Part shown: piece after piece, positions 15,833-25,694 of the stretch | Layout of the letters: each line of letters starts with the position of its first letter | Numbering within the stretch: the stretch's first letter is position 1 | Assembly: GCF_003628305.1 (NCBI RefSeq) | Contig: NZ_RBZM01000002.1 | Span: 620,001-684,000 of the forward strand | Origin: Cohnella endophytica | Lineage (GTDB): Bacteria; Bacillota; Bacilli; Paenibacillales; Paenibacillaceae | Reading direction: 5' to 3' | Length of the DNA stretch: 64,000 bases | Translations under genes and position numbers: made by a program | Notes under the pieces: generated by a model | Told to the model about the DNA's origin: nothing | Database searches by the model: none | The model's input: only the letters and a program-made list of their open reading frames with translations

Positions 15833-17197
15833 TCAAGAAGACAATTGTTTCCGACTATAATAAAGCGATTTATTTCGTTGTTTCCATCGAAACAGGAATG
15901 CGCCGCTACGAACGGCTTCGTCCGCCAGCAGGGCGAGAAACACCCCCATTAATCCCCATCCCGCCATTTCTCCCAACACGTAAGCGCCGCCTGCGGAAAA
16001 TACCCACATCCCGAGCACGGAAAATGCCGCCACGAATCTGGCTTCCCCGACGACGTTCAGCGATCCGGAAATGCAGTACCCGATCACCCTTAACGGTTGA
16101 TAGCCGACGAAAAGAGCCAGGATAGGCAGGGAAATTTCCTTGATTTCCGAATTAGAGGTGAACAGGGAAAGAATCGGCGTCCCTAACAAATAAACCGCCG
16201 CCGAGACGAGCAAGCACAATCCCGTCCCGATACGAATGGCTTTGCCCAGGCTTCGTTCCACCTCGTCGTGTCTGCCGGCTCCAAACAGCTGTCCGACCCG
16301 AATCTGCAAGCCGCCTCCGATAGCCGAAGCAATCACCCATATGAATTGCTGAGTCGTCTGAATATAAGTAAACGAAGCAAGCGATGTCGCCCCCATCCGG
16401 GAAACGATAGAGATCAAGATGACTTGCGAATAGCCCCAGGATATTGCGGTTACGGATACTGGTACGCCGATCCGCATCACTTCGCGAAGCAACCCCCGAT
16501 CGATCGCAAACCATTCCTTCGCGACCCAATGAGGACGGAAAGTCCGCCACAACAACCAGCCCGAAATCGCCAGAGCCGCGATCCGACTTATTGTCGTCGA
16601 TAAAGCCGTACCTTGGATACCCATCTCGGGAAAAAAACCTATCCCGAAGATAAGCGCATAATTGAGAACGAGATGAAGCCCGTTCATGCCGAGCGTAATA
16701 TACATCGGGCTTTTCGTATTCCCGGTGCTGCGAACGACCGCATTGATAACGGTATGCAGCAGAACGATGATCGTATTCGCTCCGACTACGGTTAAATAAG
16801 ACTCCGCGAGAGGTACCACCGAATCAGGCGTATGCATGTACCCGAGAATAGCCGATGATCCGAACAGAAATGCCAAGCTCGCCACGAGTCCCATTACGAA
16901 ATTCGCTTGAACCGCAAGCACCGCCGTGCGGCGAGCCTGATCCTTGAGCCCGCCTCCCCATTTTCTTGCGACGACGACGCCGATTCCCGCATTAATCAGG
17001 GCGAATATCGTGATCCCCGATACGATCACTTGGTTGGAGACGCCGACGGCGGATACCGAGTCGTCCCCGAGACGGCTGACCATGACCGTATCCACGGCTC
17101 CCATCAAAAACTGAAGTAACATTTCAATGCCAATCGGCCATGACAGATGCCATAAACTCAATCTATTCCGTTCATCTCGCTGCGTAGGGTCTTGCAT
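15833..17197 (-). CDS. MATE-family multidrug/cation antiporter
   Basis: Product of 454 aa with twelve predicted membrane helices in two related halves, as in NorM/DinF proteins. The start 'LSWPIGIEMLLQFLMGAVDTVMVSRLG' region and 'RSTGNTKSPMYI' are family-typical. It exports organic cations or drugs in exchange for sodium or protons. Nothing links it directly to sugar use; it may be an ordinary resident gene. Confidence 0.9.
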   Translation of the reverse strand: MQDPTQRDERNRLSLWHLSWPIGIEMLLQFLMGAVDTVMVSRLGDDSVSAVGVSNQVIVSGITIFALINAGIGVVVARKWGGGLKDQARRTAVLAVQANFVMGLVASLAFLFGSSAILGYMHTPDSVVPLAESYLTVVGANTIIVLLHTVINAVVRSTGNTKSPMYITLGMNGLHLVLNYALIFGIGFFPEMGIQGTALSTTISRIAALAISGWLLWRTFRPHWVAKEWFAIDRGLLREVMRIGVPVSVTAISWGYSQVILISIVSRMGATSLASFTYIQTTQQFIWVIASAIGGGLQIRVGQLFGAGRHDEVERSLGKAIRIGTGLCLLVSAAVYLLGTPILSLFTSNSEIKEISLPILALFVGYQPLRVIGYCISGSLNVVGEARFVAAFSVLGMWVFSAGGAYVLGEMAGWGLMGVFLALLADEAVRSGAFLFRWKQRNKSLYYSRKQLSS

Positions 17198-17346
17198 TTC
17201 GAAACTCTCCTCATCTTGTCATCCACATAGATGTGTTCGGACGCGACGATCTATGCTACGCTAACATCATAGTAGGTTGGGACCGATTTGTCTTAGCGCT
17301 TATTGTCATTGATTTGTCCGATCTTGCGATTATGGAGGGCGCGCGA

Positions 17347-18228
17347 ATGAGAAAAGATTTATGGGAAAACACGCAACTCGCGGACAAGGCCTTCCCCTTC
17401 AACGTATTCCATACCCGATTCCAGGAACAAGACTTTCTTCAACTGCATTGGCACGAACACTTCGAAATGATCCTCGTCGAACGGGGTTTCGCCACTTTAC
17501 ATATCGGCGGCAAACCATTCGATGCCAAGGCGGGCGATGTGTTCCTTATTAATAGCGGGGAGTTACATGCCATTTACCAGCCCGGCGATTCCTTTACTTT
17601 TTACGCCATCGTCTTCCATCCCTCCCTCATCGGCTTGCAAACTTCGGATCTCTTAGAAACGGATCTCGTTTCTTCATATTCGAACGGCAACCGCGCGTTC
17701 GTCAACCGCCCGGACCCGAACGACGCACACTTCGCATTGTTTCTCCAAACGTTGAACTCCCTGATCATGGAGTTTCAGTTGAAGGAAACGGGTTATGAGC
17801 AAGCCGTTAAAGCGCTCGTGCGATTGTTGTTCACATGGAGCCTTCGTTGGTATGCGATGGAGCTCTACCCGGACAACCAAATGGGCGCGTACAAACAAAA
17901 AGCAGCCCGTTTCAAGGATCTGCTTCGGCACATCGAAGTGCACTACGCCAATAAAATCACGTTGGAGCAAGCAGCTTCCATCGTGCATCTCAGTCCTTAT
18001 CATTTCTGCAAAGCATTCAAGAAAATGACGGGGCTTACCTTCGTTCAATTCGTTAACCAATATCGGGTTCAGGAAGCGGAAAAGCTGCTTCGGAATACGA
18101 GTCTATCCGTTACGGAAATCGCCGACCGAATCGGTTGCGCAAGCATCAACGGTTTCTCCAAGCTGTTCAAGCAGCATCGGGGAATGTCTCCGAACAAGCT
18201 TCGGACCGCCGAACAACCCCCTCGCTAG
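17347..18228 (+). CDS. AraC-family transcriptional regulator
   Basis: ATG at 17347 with GGAGGG eight bases upstream, giving 293 aa; an upstream extension to 17233 has no ribosome site. The N-terminal cupin ('LHWHEHFEMILVERG', 'AKAGDVFLINSGELH') probably binds a small sugar, and the C-terminus has two helix-turn-helix units ('TLEQAASIVHLSPYHFCKAF', 'VTEIADRIGCASINGFSKLF'). It faces the LplABC-type importer genes at 18.3-22.0 kb tail to tail, so the target is unclear; the divergent MATE gene is another candidate. Confidence 0.9.
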   Translation: MRKDLWENTQLADKAFPFNVFHTRFQEQDFLQLHWHEHFEMILVERGFATLHIGGKPFDAKAGDVFLINSGELHAIYQPGDSFTFYAIVFHPSLIGLQTSDLLETDLVSSYSNGNRAFVNRPDPNDAHFALFLQTLNSLIMEFQLKETGYEQAVKALVRLLFTWSLRWYAMELYPDNQMGAYKQKAARFKDLLRHIEVHYANKITLEQAASIVHLSPYHFCKAFKKMTGLTFVQFVNQYRVQEAEKLLRNTSLSVTEIADRIGCASINGFSKLFKQHRGMSPNKLRTAEQPPR

Positions 18229-18265
18229 CATCCCGATATTCCATTATCGGGCGGAGCTTTCAAAA

Positions 18266-18301
18266 AAGCGTTGGCCCGGGCATTCGCCTGGACCAACGCT
18301 T
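18266..18301. terminator. Bidirectional terminator, AraC / binding protein
   Basis: AAGCGTTGGCCC pairs with GGACCAACGCTT around a GC-rich loop, preceded by an A-run. It lies between two converging genes. Confidence 0.8.
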
Positions 18302-18338
18302 CTTCATGATCGCACTGATTTTATTCCGCTTTAACCTC

Positions 18339-19976
18339 TTATTTCCCCTTCGCGGCCAAGAAGGCAGCCGCTTGCGTCTCGACTTCTGCTTTCACTTTAT
18401 CGATGCCGGCGGCTTTTAATTTCGAAGCCAGCGTAGCGTATCCGGCATCCACGTCCTTCACGACTCCGATGAAGAGCGGGCTAGCGTATTGCGTCGATAC
18501 GTTCTTCAAATTCGCGATCTCGGATTTGACGCTCTCCGAGTTAAAGCTGAAGCCCAGATAAGTAGGAGGAAGCAAATAATCTTTAACTTTTTTATTAAGC
18601 TCGACATAGGAATCGGACCATGTGTCCCAAGGCTTGAAGAAGTCTTTGTTCACGAACCAGAAGCCCGCGGCATCCGGCGGATACGTGTTATTCTCGGCCG
18701 TCGTTCCTTCCGGAAGCGTCAGCTTGCCGTCCGCGGTAACCGCGTAGTTCTTGCCTTCGATGCCGAAGTAGACGAGGTTCACGTAAGCTTCGTCTTCCAT
18801 GATTAGATCCAGTGCTTGCAAAGCGCGCTCCGGATTTTTGGAGTTGGCGGCAATGGCGATCCCGTTGTTCAACCAGCTGTTCGATGGCGCATGCCCCGTC
18901 GGGGACAAGCCCGGAATCAATTGAACGTCGATGCCCTTGGCAGCGCAAGCGCTAAGCGTACCTTGAAGGTCGATGGAATTCCCGAACGCGACTCCGGATT
19001 TACCTTCGCAGAAGTTATCCTTGGAGCGCACTTTGTTGGCATATGGGTTTTTGTTCACATAACCGGCATCATACCATTTCTTCATCAATCCGGTCGCGTA
19101 TTTCTCGGCGCTGATGAACGGTTCATCCATCATGCTGACGATTTTGCCGGAAGGATCTTCATTGTCCGTAGACACGCCAACCGCCATTGGATCTCCGGAA
19201 TCGATCGGCGCGCCCGGATAGGCGATTTTTTCTTGCAGCAAGTAACCCCAAGGCGTAGGCAGATCGTATTGGGAATCCAAGTTCAGCGGAATCATGTCTT
19301 TATAATCCTTTTTGATTTCCGCAAAGTACGGCTCGAGCTCGGAAAATTTAGTTACGTTGGTTAATCCGGCTTTGGCCAAAATATCTTTGCGAACGACGGC
19401 CGCGTTAACTTTGCGATCCGGCGTCGACGTCGGGATCATATAGGACTTCCCGTTTACGATAGCCGCTTGCATCGCCTCCGGCGGAAGCTTTGCGTTGTGC
19501 TTAGGCATATACTTAGCCAGCATCGAGGAATCGATCGGCAAGAATGCGCCTTTCGTGGCTTCGGAAACATAGAAATTCCAGTCGGCTGCGAAGACGAAGT
19601 CGACGTCTTCTCCGGAAGCGAGAATAAGCGGATATTTCGAAGCTACGTCTCCCCAGCCGATATAGTTCAATTCAAGAGTTGCGTTAATGTCCGCTTTCAG
19701 CTTCACGTTAAGAGCCGAAAGTACATCCGGCATTCCCTTCGGGGCTTCGCCCAGCAAGTAACCTACCAATTTGACTTCCTTGGAATTATCGGGCTTATCA
19801 TCCGCAGGAGCAGAGGCAGATTCAGAAGCGGATGGTGAAGCGGAATCCGTAGCTTTGGCGCTCTCGCTGGGAGAGTTGCTCGCTTTGTTGTCGTTTTTAC
19901 TGCAAGCTGACAGGATTACGGAAAGTACAAGCATAAGAGTCAGAATCGGCAGCATTTTTTTTCTAATCGTTTTCAA
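18339..19976 (-). CDS. LplA-type substrate-binding lipoprotein
   Basis: The TTG at 19976 has GGAGGG six bases upstream; the ATG at 19991 has none. The 545-residue product has a lipoprotein signal ending 'VILSACSKN' (Cys25) and a Ser/Ala-rich linker, followed by a large two-lobed binding fold. Length and the 'GYLLGEAPKGMPDVL' opening match the LplA/YtcQ group, which often handles uronic or complex oligosaccharides. It works with the two permeases upstream at 20.1-22.0 kb. In transcription order the kinase and regulator genes come first, then permeases, then this gene. Confidence 0.92.
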   Translation of the reverse strand: MKTIRKKMLPILTLMLVLSVILSACSKNDNKASNSPSESAKATDSASPSASESASAPADDKPDNSKEVKLVGYLLGEAPKGMPDVLSALNVKLKADINATLELNYIGWGDVASKYPLILASGEDVDFVFAADWNFYVSEATKGAFLPIDSSMLAKYMPKHNAKLPPEAMQAAIVNGKSYMIPTSTPDRKVNAAVVRKDILAKAGLTNVTKFSELEPYFAEIKKDYKDMIPLNLDSQYDLPTPWGYLLQEKIAYPGAPIDSGDPMAVGVSTDNEDPSGKIVSMMDEPFISAEKYATGLMKKWYDAGYVNKNPYANKVRSKDNFCEGKSGVAFGNSIDLQGTLSACAAKGIDVQLIPGLSPTGHAPSNSWLNNGIAIAANSKNPERALQALDLIMEDEAYVNLVYFGIEGKNYAVTADGKLTLPEGTTAENNTYPPDAAGFWFVNKDFFKPWDTWSDSYVELNKKVKDYLLPPTYLGFSFNSESVKSEIANLKNVSTQYASPLFIGVVKDVDAGYATLASKLKAAGIDKVKAEVETQAAAFLAAKGK

Positions 19977-20101
19977 ATGAAACCCTCCCATGAATGTATA
20001 CTTTTCAATGACGCTTCTTGCGTTTTCTCTATATACAAATCCCCCGGGCCCGAGGGAACTTATATCGAAAGTAAGCTTACCGATCGCGATCGCTCGCTGG
20101 A

Positions 20102-21001
20102 TTAACCCTTCACGGCGCCGATCGTAATTCCGCTGACGAAATACTTCTGCACGAACGGGAATAGCACGATAATCGGTCCCGTCGCGACGACCGTCATCGC
20201 CAGCTTAAACGTTTCTTTGGGCTGATCGAGATTCGTCACGTGCTGCGACATGGCAGCGGATAAATTAATAGACGATAACATTTTGTACAGCAAATATTGC
20301 AGGGGGATCAAATAATCTTTATTCGTGAACATGAGCGCCGTCCACCAGTCATTCCAATACGCCAACGCCGTGAAGACTCCGATGGAAGCTAGCGCCGGCT
20401 TGGAAAGAGGGAGAACCATCTGCAGGAATATTCTTAAGTCGCCCGCGCCGTCGATTTTGGCCGATTCTACGAGCGGCTCGGGAACGGAACCCCGGATAAA
20501 GCTGCGAAGAATCAAAATGAACAACACGTTGAACATTGGACCAAGAATTAACACGGAATACGTATTCTGAAGGTGGAGGTTTTTGCTTAGCCACAAGTAG
20601 TAAGGCGCTAATCCCCCATTGAATAACGTCGTGAAGAACAGGAAGAAGGCTAGCGCGCTGCGATACTTGACTTCTTTGCGGTAGAGCACGTAAGCCGTCA
20701 TCGTCGAAATGAATAAGGATACTGAAGTTCCCACTACGGTCAACAAGATGGACACGCGGTAACCGGAAAGGATGTCGTGCGGATATCGGAAAATCGCGCG
20801 ATAAGCATCCAATGACAGTTCCCGCGGCCAGAACCAGAATCCTTCTTTAAGCACGGAGCTCTCCGAGGAGAAGGAGCCGGCAATGAGCACGATAAAAGGG
20901 ACTAAGCAGACAAATGCGATAATCCCGACGATGAGATAAGTAACCGTCGTAAACAACGGAGAGCGATCCAATTTACTATTGCGTGCCGTCATGTCTTTCA
21001 T
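20102..21001 (-). CDS. LplC-type carbohydrate ABC permease
   Basis: ATG at 21001 with AGGTGA upstream; 299 aa, six predicted membrane helices. The EAA loop is 'ESAKIDGAGDLRIFLQMVLP' (about 183-202) and the end 'SGITIGAVKG' is typical of the LplC/YtcP branch. It follows its partner LplB by 27 bases. No ATPase gene accompanies the set. Confidence 0.92.
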   Translation of the reverse strand: MKDMTARNSKLDRSPLFTTVTYLIVGIIAFVCLVPFIVLIAGSFSSESSVLKEGFWFWPRELSLDAYRAIFRYPHDILSGYRVSILLTVVGTSVSLFISTMTAYVLYRKEVKYRSALAFFLFFTTLFNGGLAPYYLWLSKNLHLQNTYSVLILGPMFNVLFILILRSFIRGSVPEPLVESAKIDGAGDLRIFLQMVLPLSKPALASIGVFTALAYWNDWWTALMFTNKDYLIPLQYLLYKMLSSINLSAAMSQHVTNLDQPKETFKLAMTVVATGPIIVLFPFVQKYFVSGITIGAVKG

Positions 21002-21028
21002 GAGGACTTCACCTGCTTTTCCTGGGAA

Positions 21029-22015
21029 TTAGAACAAGGCTTGTTCTTTGTCGTACCGTCTCACCAAATAATTGGCGAAGAGGATAATCGCAAGCGTCAA
21101 GACGGATTGATAGAATCCGACCGAGGAAGCCATACCGAAATCCAAGCTCCCTTGCAAAGACCGGAAGACAAGCGTATCGATAATGTCCGTCGTATCCATC
21201 AACGTTCCGTTATTCCCGATCAGTTGGTAGAACATGTCGAATTCTCCGCGCATGATCCGGCCAAGGCCGAGCAAGATGAGGATGATCATCGTAGGTTTAA
21301 GCAGAGGAATCGTTATCCGAGTTATTCTTTGCAATCTATTCGCTCCATCGATAGTAGCCGCCTCGTAGATTTCCTGATCGATGCCTACGATTGCGGCCAG
21401 ATAGAGCACGCTGCCATAGCCCACCCATTTCCATACGTAAAGGAACGGAAGAATGAAATACCAATACCAGGTCGTAGAATAGATGTCGATAGCCGACAGA
21501 TGGAATGCATCGAGGATTTTGTTGACGATTCCATACTCGTAATTCAAGAAGTTGTAGACGAATGCGGTAACCGTGACCCATGAAATGAAATAAGGAAGAA
21601 ACATCATCGATTGGGCCATTTTCTTGAACCATTTCTTCTGGATCTCCGCGATGAATATCGCAGCCGTGATCGAAAACGCCGTATAGCACGTTAGGAAAAT
21701 GACGTTATAGATGACGGTATTGCGCGTAACGAGCAGCGCTTTACCCGAAACGAAGAAGTAGTGAAAATTATCGAAGCCGTTCCAAGGACTTCCGAAAATC
21801 CCGCTGCGATAGTTGAAATCCTTGAATGCCATGACGATTCCGGCCATCGGAATATAAGCGAAAATAATGAAGTATACCGCGATCGGAACAAACATCAGGT
21901 AGAGTATCCGATTCCTTATTAACTCCCTGATGAAGCCGCCTGTCTTGAGTCTTTCATCGTCGCGAGGGACTATCCGAGTTTGTTTCCGAGTTTCAGTTGC
22001 CAAGTCCATCACCAT
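21029..22015 (-). CDS. LplB-type carbohydrate ABC permease
   Basis: Product of 328 aa starting at the ATG at 22015, with a short cytoplasmic N-terminus and six predicted helices. 'MAFKDFNYRSGIFGSPWNG' near residue 80 and the EAA loop 'EAATIDGANRLQRITRITIP' are hallmarks of the LplB/YteP group. First of the three transporter genes, 99 bases after the kinase stop; an operator-like TGAAAACGCTATAC sits in that gap. Confidence 0.92.
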   Translation of the reverse strand: MVMDLATETRKQTRIVPRDDERLKTGGFIRELIRNRILYLMFVPIAVYFIIFAYIPMAGIVMAFKDFNYRSGIFGSPWNGFDNFHYFFVSGKALLVTRNTVIYNVIFLTCYTAFSITAAIFIAEIQKKWFKKMAQSMMFLPYFISWVTVTAFVYNFLNYEYGIVNKILDAFHLSAIDIYSTTWYWYFILPFLYVWKWVGYGSVLYLAAIVGIDQEIYEAATIDGANRLQRITRITIPLLKPTMIILILLGLGRIMRGEFDMFYQLIGNNGTLMDTTDIIDTLVFRSLQGSLDFGMASSVGFYQSVLTLAIILFANYLVRRYDKEQALF

Positions 22016-22053
22016 CCGTATCTGTTCTCTCTGCTAATGCTATATTTCATATT

Positions 22054-22067
22054 GTATAGCGTTTTCA
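22054..22067 (-). promoter_or_regulatory. cre-like operator TGAAAACGCTATAC
   Basis: It lies 38 bases before the LplB start and runs into a -10-like TATACA. It shares the TGAAARCG core with sites at 25554, 27326 and 45471. The core fits a CcpA cre site or another LacI-family operator, but the last two bases differ from the cre consensus. Confidence 0.5.
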
Positions 22068-22114
22068 TAAGCGGACATATCGGATAAAGTTACGGTTTAC
22101 TTCGAAAAGTTTCG

Positions 22115-23920
22115 TTATCTTTTGTAATCTCTTTGATCTGGAAGCAGCAATCTTACGATCGTACCTCTATGAATATGGCTTTCGAATTCCATTCCATAGG
22201 CGGATCCGTAAGAGATTTGAAGGCGCTCTTGGATATTAAGGACGCCGAAGCCGCCCAGCTGTTCGCCGCTTTTCTCTTTGAAGAGCGCATCGAGCTTATC
22301 CTGTTCGATTCCGACGCCGTCATCCTCGACTTCGATCAGAATATCGCCTTTAACCACACGCGCGCTGATCCGTATCGTGCCTTCCTCGGAGTCCTTTTCC
22401 ATGATTCCATGAAGGATCGCGTTCTCGATAATCGGCTGCAAAATGATTTTGGGCACCATGCAGTCATTAAGCTCCCTTGGAACTTCGACGATTAGCGTAA
22501 TGCACTCGCCGAACCTCATGTTCTGGATGTGTACGTAAGAGGCAACATGCTTGATTTCGTTCTCGAGCGTTACCCTTTCCCTGCCGTTGGACAAGCTTAA
22601 TTTATAGAAAATCGCCAGCTCGTCGACGACCTTGGATATCTCTTTCGAACCGTTTTCTATCGCCATGACATTGATCAGATCCAGCGTATTGTACAAAAAA
22701 TGAGGATTAATCTGCGCTTGCAACGCTTTAAGCTCCTTATTCTTAACCTCGCGTCCAAGCGTATAGGTTTCATCCACCAGCCTTGAAACGTTCTGTACCA
22801 TCACGTTAAAATTGCGCGTCAATTCGCCGATTTCGTCTTCGTTCGTCGGTAGCGGCGCAACCTGAAAGTTGCCGTTCTTGACTTTGCGCACGTGCACGAT
22901 CAACCGCCTTAAACGCTTCGTAGCGGATGCCGCCACGAAAAAAGAAAGCGGAAGTGTCAAAGGAATCACGATCAGAAATATGGAGATCAGCCGGTTGCGA
23001 GCTTTCGTAGTAGACTTCAAAATATCCGAATAAGGCACGATCATGGCGATTTTCATATCCGTATGAGGAATTTCCTGAATGCCGAACGATAACCTCGTCC
23101 CTTCGTAGACGAGGTTATCGTTCCAATAATTATCCTTGTCCGTTTTGGCGGGATGCATCAGAAGAAGCTGCTTCAATTGATCTGGCGTATAGACGAACTT
23201 CGACGTGGAGCTGAGGATTTCGCTTCTATTGTTCAGGAGTACCGCAGAGGTGGAAGGCGTAATGACGGCATGTTCAAGAACGGATTGCAAGGCGCTTTGT
23301 TTGATCTGAGCCCGTACGATGCCATCGAATTGTTGAATATTATGGTAGTTCGGGATTTTGCGCAATACCGAAATACGGTCGCTGTCGGAAGGACCGTCTA
23401 ACGCGGAGGAGGGCAGCCAAGCCGACGAGGATTTGGAGGAAGTAAATCTCTGGAACCAATCCGTTGATTCAATGCTCCCCATTCGTAAATAATCCGTATT
23501 TTCCGTCGCCCCAGCCAAGCCTTGCTTCATATATAATTGAATCGTGTCGATGTCTTCGTTATTCCTGAACTGGTTAAGAACCTTTGCCAATTTGTTGGCG
23601 TCGGTTCCCCACAGGTTTACGTCCTCGTATTGAGCGGCATCGGAGGCTACGCTGGTCTGCACCAAATCGTTAAACGCGATGAAGTTAAGCACTTCCGTCA
23701 CCGCTTGGGATTTATATTCTAAATAAGACTTCGTCTCGTCAAGCATCTTGTGCGAGGAATAGAGCATCTGCTCCTTGTTCTCCCTCTGCGTGAGATTAAG
23801 ATGAATAAACAACAGCAATAAAAACGGAATGCAGATGACTAGCAAATAGGAAGCAAATAGCTTAAAGCTAATACTCAGGTTGTTGAACCATCTCAATGCC
23901 TTGAAATCGGTTAACTTCAT
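22115..23920 (-). CDS. YesM-type sensor histidine kinase
   Basis: The ATG at 23920 overlaps the regulator stop by four bases (ATGA). Product of 601 aa: membrane helices near 25-45 and 305-325, an extracellular sensor between them, HAMP ('NEDEIGELTRNFNVMV'), the His box 'LQAQINPHFLYNTLDL', N-box 'IIENAILHGI' and G-box 'EDDGVGIEQ'. It probably senses a sugar outside the cell and signals to the preceding regulator. Order is regulator then kinase, opposite to the pair at 9.7-13.2 kb. Confidence 0.93.
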   Translation of the reverse strand: MKLTDFKALRWFNNLSISFKLFASYLLVICIPFLLLLFIHLNLTQRENKEQMLYSSHKMLDETKSYLEYKSQAVTEVLNFIAFNDLVQTSVASDAAQYEDVNLWGTDANKLAKVLNQFRNNEDIDTIQLYMKQGLAGATENTDYLRMGSIESTDWFQRFTSSKSSSAWLPSSALDGPSDSDRISVLRKIPNYHNIQQFDGIVRAQIKQSALQSVLEHAVITPSTSAVLLNNRSEILSSTSKFVYTPDQLKQLLLMHPAKTDKDNYWNDNLVYEGTRLSFGIQEIPHTDMKIAMIVPYSDILKSTTKARNRLISIFLIVIPLTLPLSFFVAASATKRLRRLIVHVRKVKNGNFQVAPLPTNEDEIGELTRNFNVMVQNVSRLVDETYTLGREVKNKELKALQAQINPHFLYNTLDLINVMAIENGSKEISKVVDELAIFYKLSLSNGRERVTLENEIKHVASYVHIQNMRFGECITLIVEVPRELNDCMVPKIILQPIIENAILHGIMEKDSEEGTIRISARVVKGDILIEVEDDGVGIEQDKLDALFKEKSGEQLGGFGVLNIQERLQISYGSAYGMEFESHIHRGTIVRLLLPDQRDYKR

Positions 23921-25518
23921 CTCCACATTCTCTCCCGGTATTCGGATGGCGTGCACCCTACGTATCGCTTAAAGAACGTAGTGAAATAATTGGCATCGTT
24001 AAAACCGACGCGTACCGCGACCTCGAACAGCTTCATGTTTTTGTCCCTTAGCAGCTCCTTTGCTTTTTCCGTCCGAGTCAGCGTAATGAATTCTTTAACG
24101 GTTTCGCCGCGCTGCTTCTTAAAGTAGGAGCATAAATAAGTTTCGCTTAAATTCACGTGATTGGCGATCGCTTGTATCGTAAATCCCTTGTCCTGAAAAT
24201 GAGCATGAATGTACTTCACGATTTCCCTGATTTTCCCGCTGCCCTGATCCTCCGTACCGGTGTTTTCCGCGAACGGCTGAAGGAAAGATAACACGTAATC
24301 CTCCAGCCTATCCAAGCTAGGTATTCGGTCTACTTCCTTCCATATATACCTTCGTTCCGCATCCTCGGATTGTTCCGTTATCCCTTGCTGAACGGCAACC
24401 TCAAGAATAACCAGAAGGTATTGGAAGTAGTTATCCTTCAGTCGAAGAATGTCCAGATCGCGATGCTTGCGGGCGCGTTCCGTCAATCGGCGAACCGCTC
24501 GCTTGACTTCCTCGAGATCTCCCTTGCGCAGCGTATCCCGAATGCCGCGAATTTCGTCCCAATCCGTCTCCAGCGGTTTATTCCCGCCGCTGAATTCCGA
24601 CTGAAACAACGGTTTATTTCCATCGCCATAGTACTGCATGATACTCATATTCACGGCCGTTCGATAGGAATACGGAATTTCTTCGAGGGTAGGTACGGGC
24701 TCGCCGACGCCCAATCGGAGATTGATGAAATCGCCTACGATTTTTCGGAGAGCGACGTATAGCTCCTCGATGACCTCGCGACGCTCCCGATAGGTGCTGC
24801 CGAAGGCGCCTGGAAGCACTAGAATAAGCCAATTGCGGGAATCAAAGCCGCAGATCAGCCGGAGTTTCGCGATGCGCGGATGAGTGTTCAACGCATAGAG
24901 CAAGGCTTCTTGAATGGAAGTCGGGTCTTCGGGCAGTTGAACGGCATCCCAATAAAGCGGTGCCGCGGCTACCGTATAAGGTCCATTGTTCGGAAGCAAA
25001 AAGGTCGCCTCGTTCTCCAGCGCCGGTCTTACATGGTTGGAAGTCGGATCCGTGATTAACTTGCGCACCATTTCCTGCCTGAGGAAGGGCAAGCTGCGGT
25101 CGAATCCCGCTTGAAGACGCTGGTCTTCGGATTGCTTCCTCCGCTCGTCGAACTTTAATTGAACCGCAAGTTGCACGACCTCGCGCACCTCGTCCAGATT
25201 TACCGGTTTCTCGATATAATTAAGGGCTTTAAGCTGAATGGCCGATTTCAAATATTGTTTATCCGAGAATCCGCTCAAGAAGATGATTTGGCAGGCGGAG
25301 TCGATTGCCCGATATTGCTGGGCGAATTCGATCCCGTTCATCTTAGGCATCCTCACGTCGCAAAGAATAATATCGGGAACCCATTCCACGGCAAGTTCAA
25401 GCGCCACTTGTCCATTGCGCGCCGTCCGTACCTCGGCGATTCCGAGCTCGTCCCAAGGCACGTGTTTCCTGAGCAGTTCCCGTGTTCTTTCCTCGTCGTC
25501 AACGATAAGCAGCTTCAT
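23917..25518 (-). CDS. YesN-type response regulator with AraC domain
   Basis: ATG at 25518 with AGGAGGG upstream; 533 aa. Receiver domain with phosphorylated Asp54 ('ILCDVRMPKMNG'), a long linker region, and C-terminal AraC units ('IQAIANHVNLSETYLCSYF', 'LFEVAVRVGFNDANYFTTFF'). It heads the run regulator-kinase-LplB-LplC-LplA and presumably activates the importer, possibly also the GH43 gene directly upstream of it. Confidence 0.93.
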   Translation of the reverse strand: MKLLIVDDEERTRELLRKHVPWDELGIAEVRTARNGQVALELAVEWVPDIILCDVRMPKMNGIEFAQQYRAIDSACQIIFLSGFSDKQYLKSAIQLKALNYIEKPVNLDEVREVVQLAVQLKFDERRKQSEDQRLQAGFDRSLPFLRQEMVRKLITDPTSNHVRPALENEATFLLPNNGPYTVAAAPLYWDAVQLPEDPTSIQEALLYALNTHPRIAKLRLICGFDSRNWLILVLPGAFGSTYRERREVIEELYVALRKIVGDFINLRLGVGEPVPTLEEIPYSYRTAVNMSIMQYYGDGNKPLFQSEFSGGNKPLETDWDEIRGIRDTLRKGDLEEVKRAVRRLTERARKHRDLDILRLKDNYFQYLLVILEVAVQQGITEQSEDAERRYIWKEVDRIPSLDRLEDYVLSFLQPFAENTGTEDQGSGKIREIVKYIHAHFQDKGFTIQAIANHVNLSETYLCSYFKKQRGETVKEFITLTRTEKAKELLRDKNMKLFEVAVRVGFNDANYFTTFFKRYVGCTPSEYRERMWR

Positions 25519-25553
25519 GGGATCCCTCCTATTATTTATTAATATTATCAACT

Positions 25554-25567
25554 ATAGAACGCTTTCA
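25554..25567 (-). promoter_or_regulatory. cre-like operator TGAAAGCGTTCTAT
   Basis: Minus-strand site 36 bases before the regulator start, running into a -10-like TATAGT. Member of the TGAAARCG set described under 22054. Confidence 0.5.
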
Positions 25568-25630
25568 CGTCGAGTAGCCCCTGCAAAAGTTTCGTTTTCC
25601 TTCGAGAAGTTACGATAACGGCAATAGGAA

Positions 25631-25673
25631 AAACAAGAAAACCTGCCCGGCATCTCTTGTCCGGACAGGCTTT
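25631..25673 (-). terminator. Rho-independent terminator of the GH43 gene
   Basis: Read on the minus strand, a 13-pair stem (with two G-U pairs) from AAAGCCTGTCCGG is followed by a run rich in T. It starts 22 bases after the GH43 stop. Confidence 0.85.
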
Positions 25674-25694
25674 CCTATTCGCGTTAACATCGGT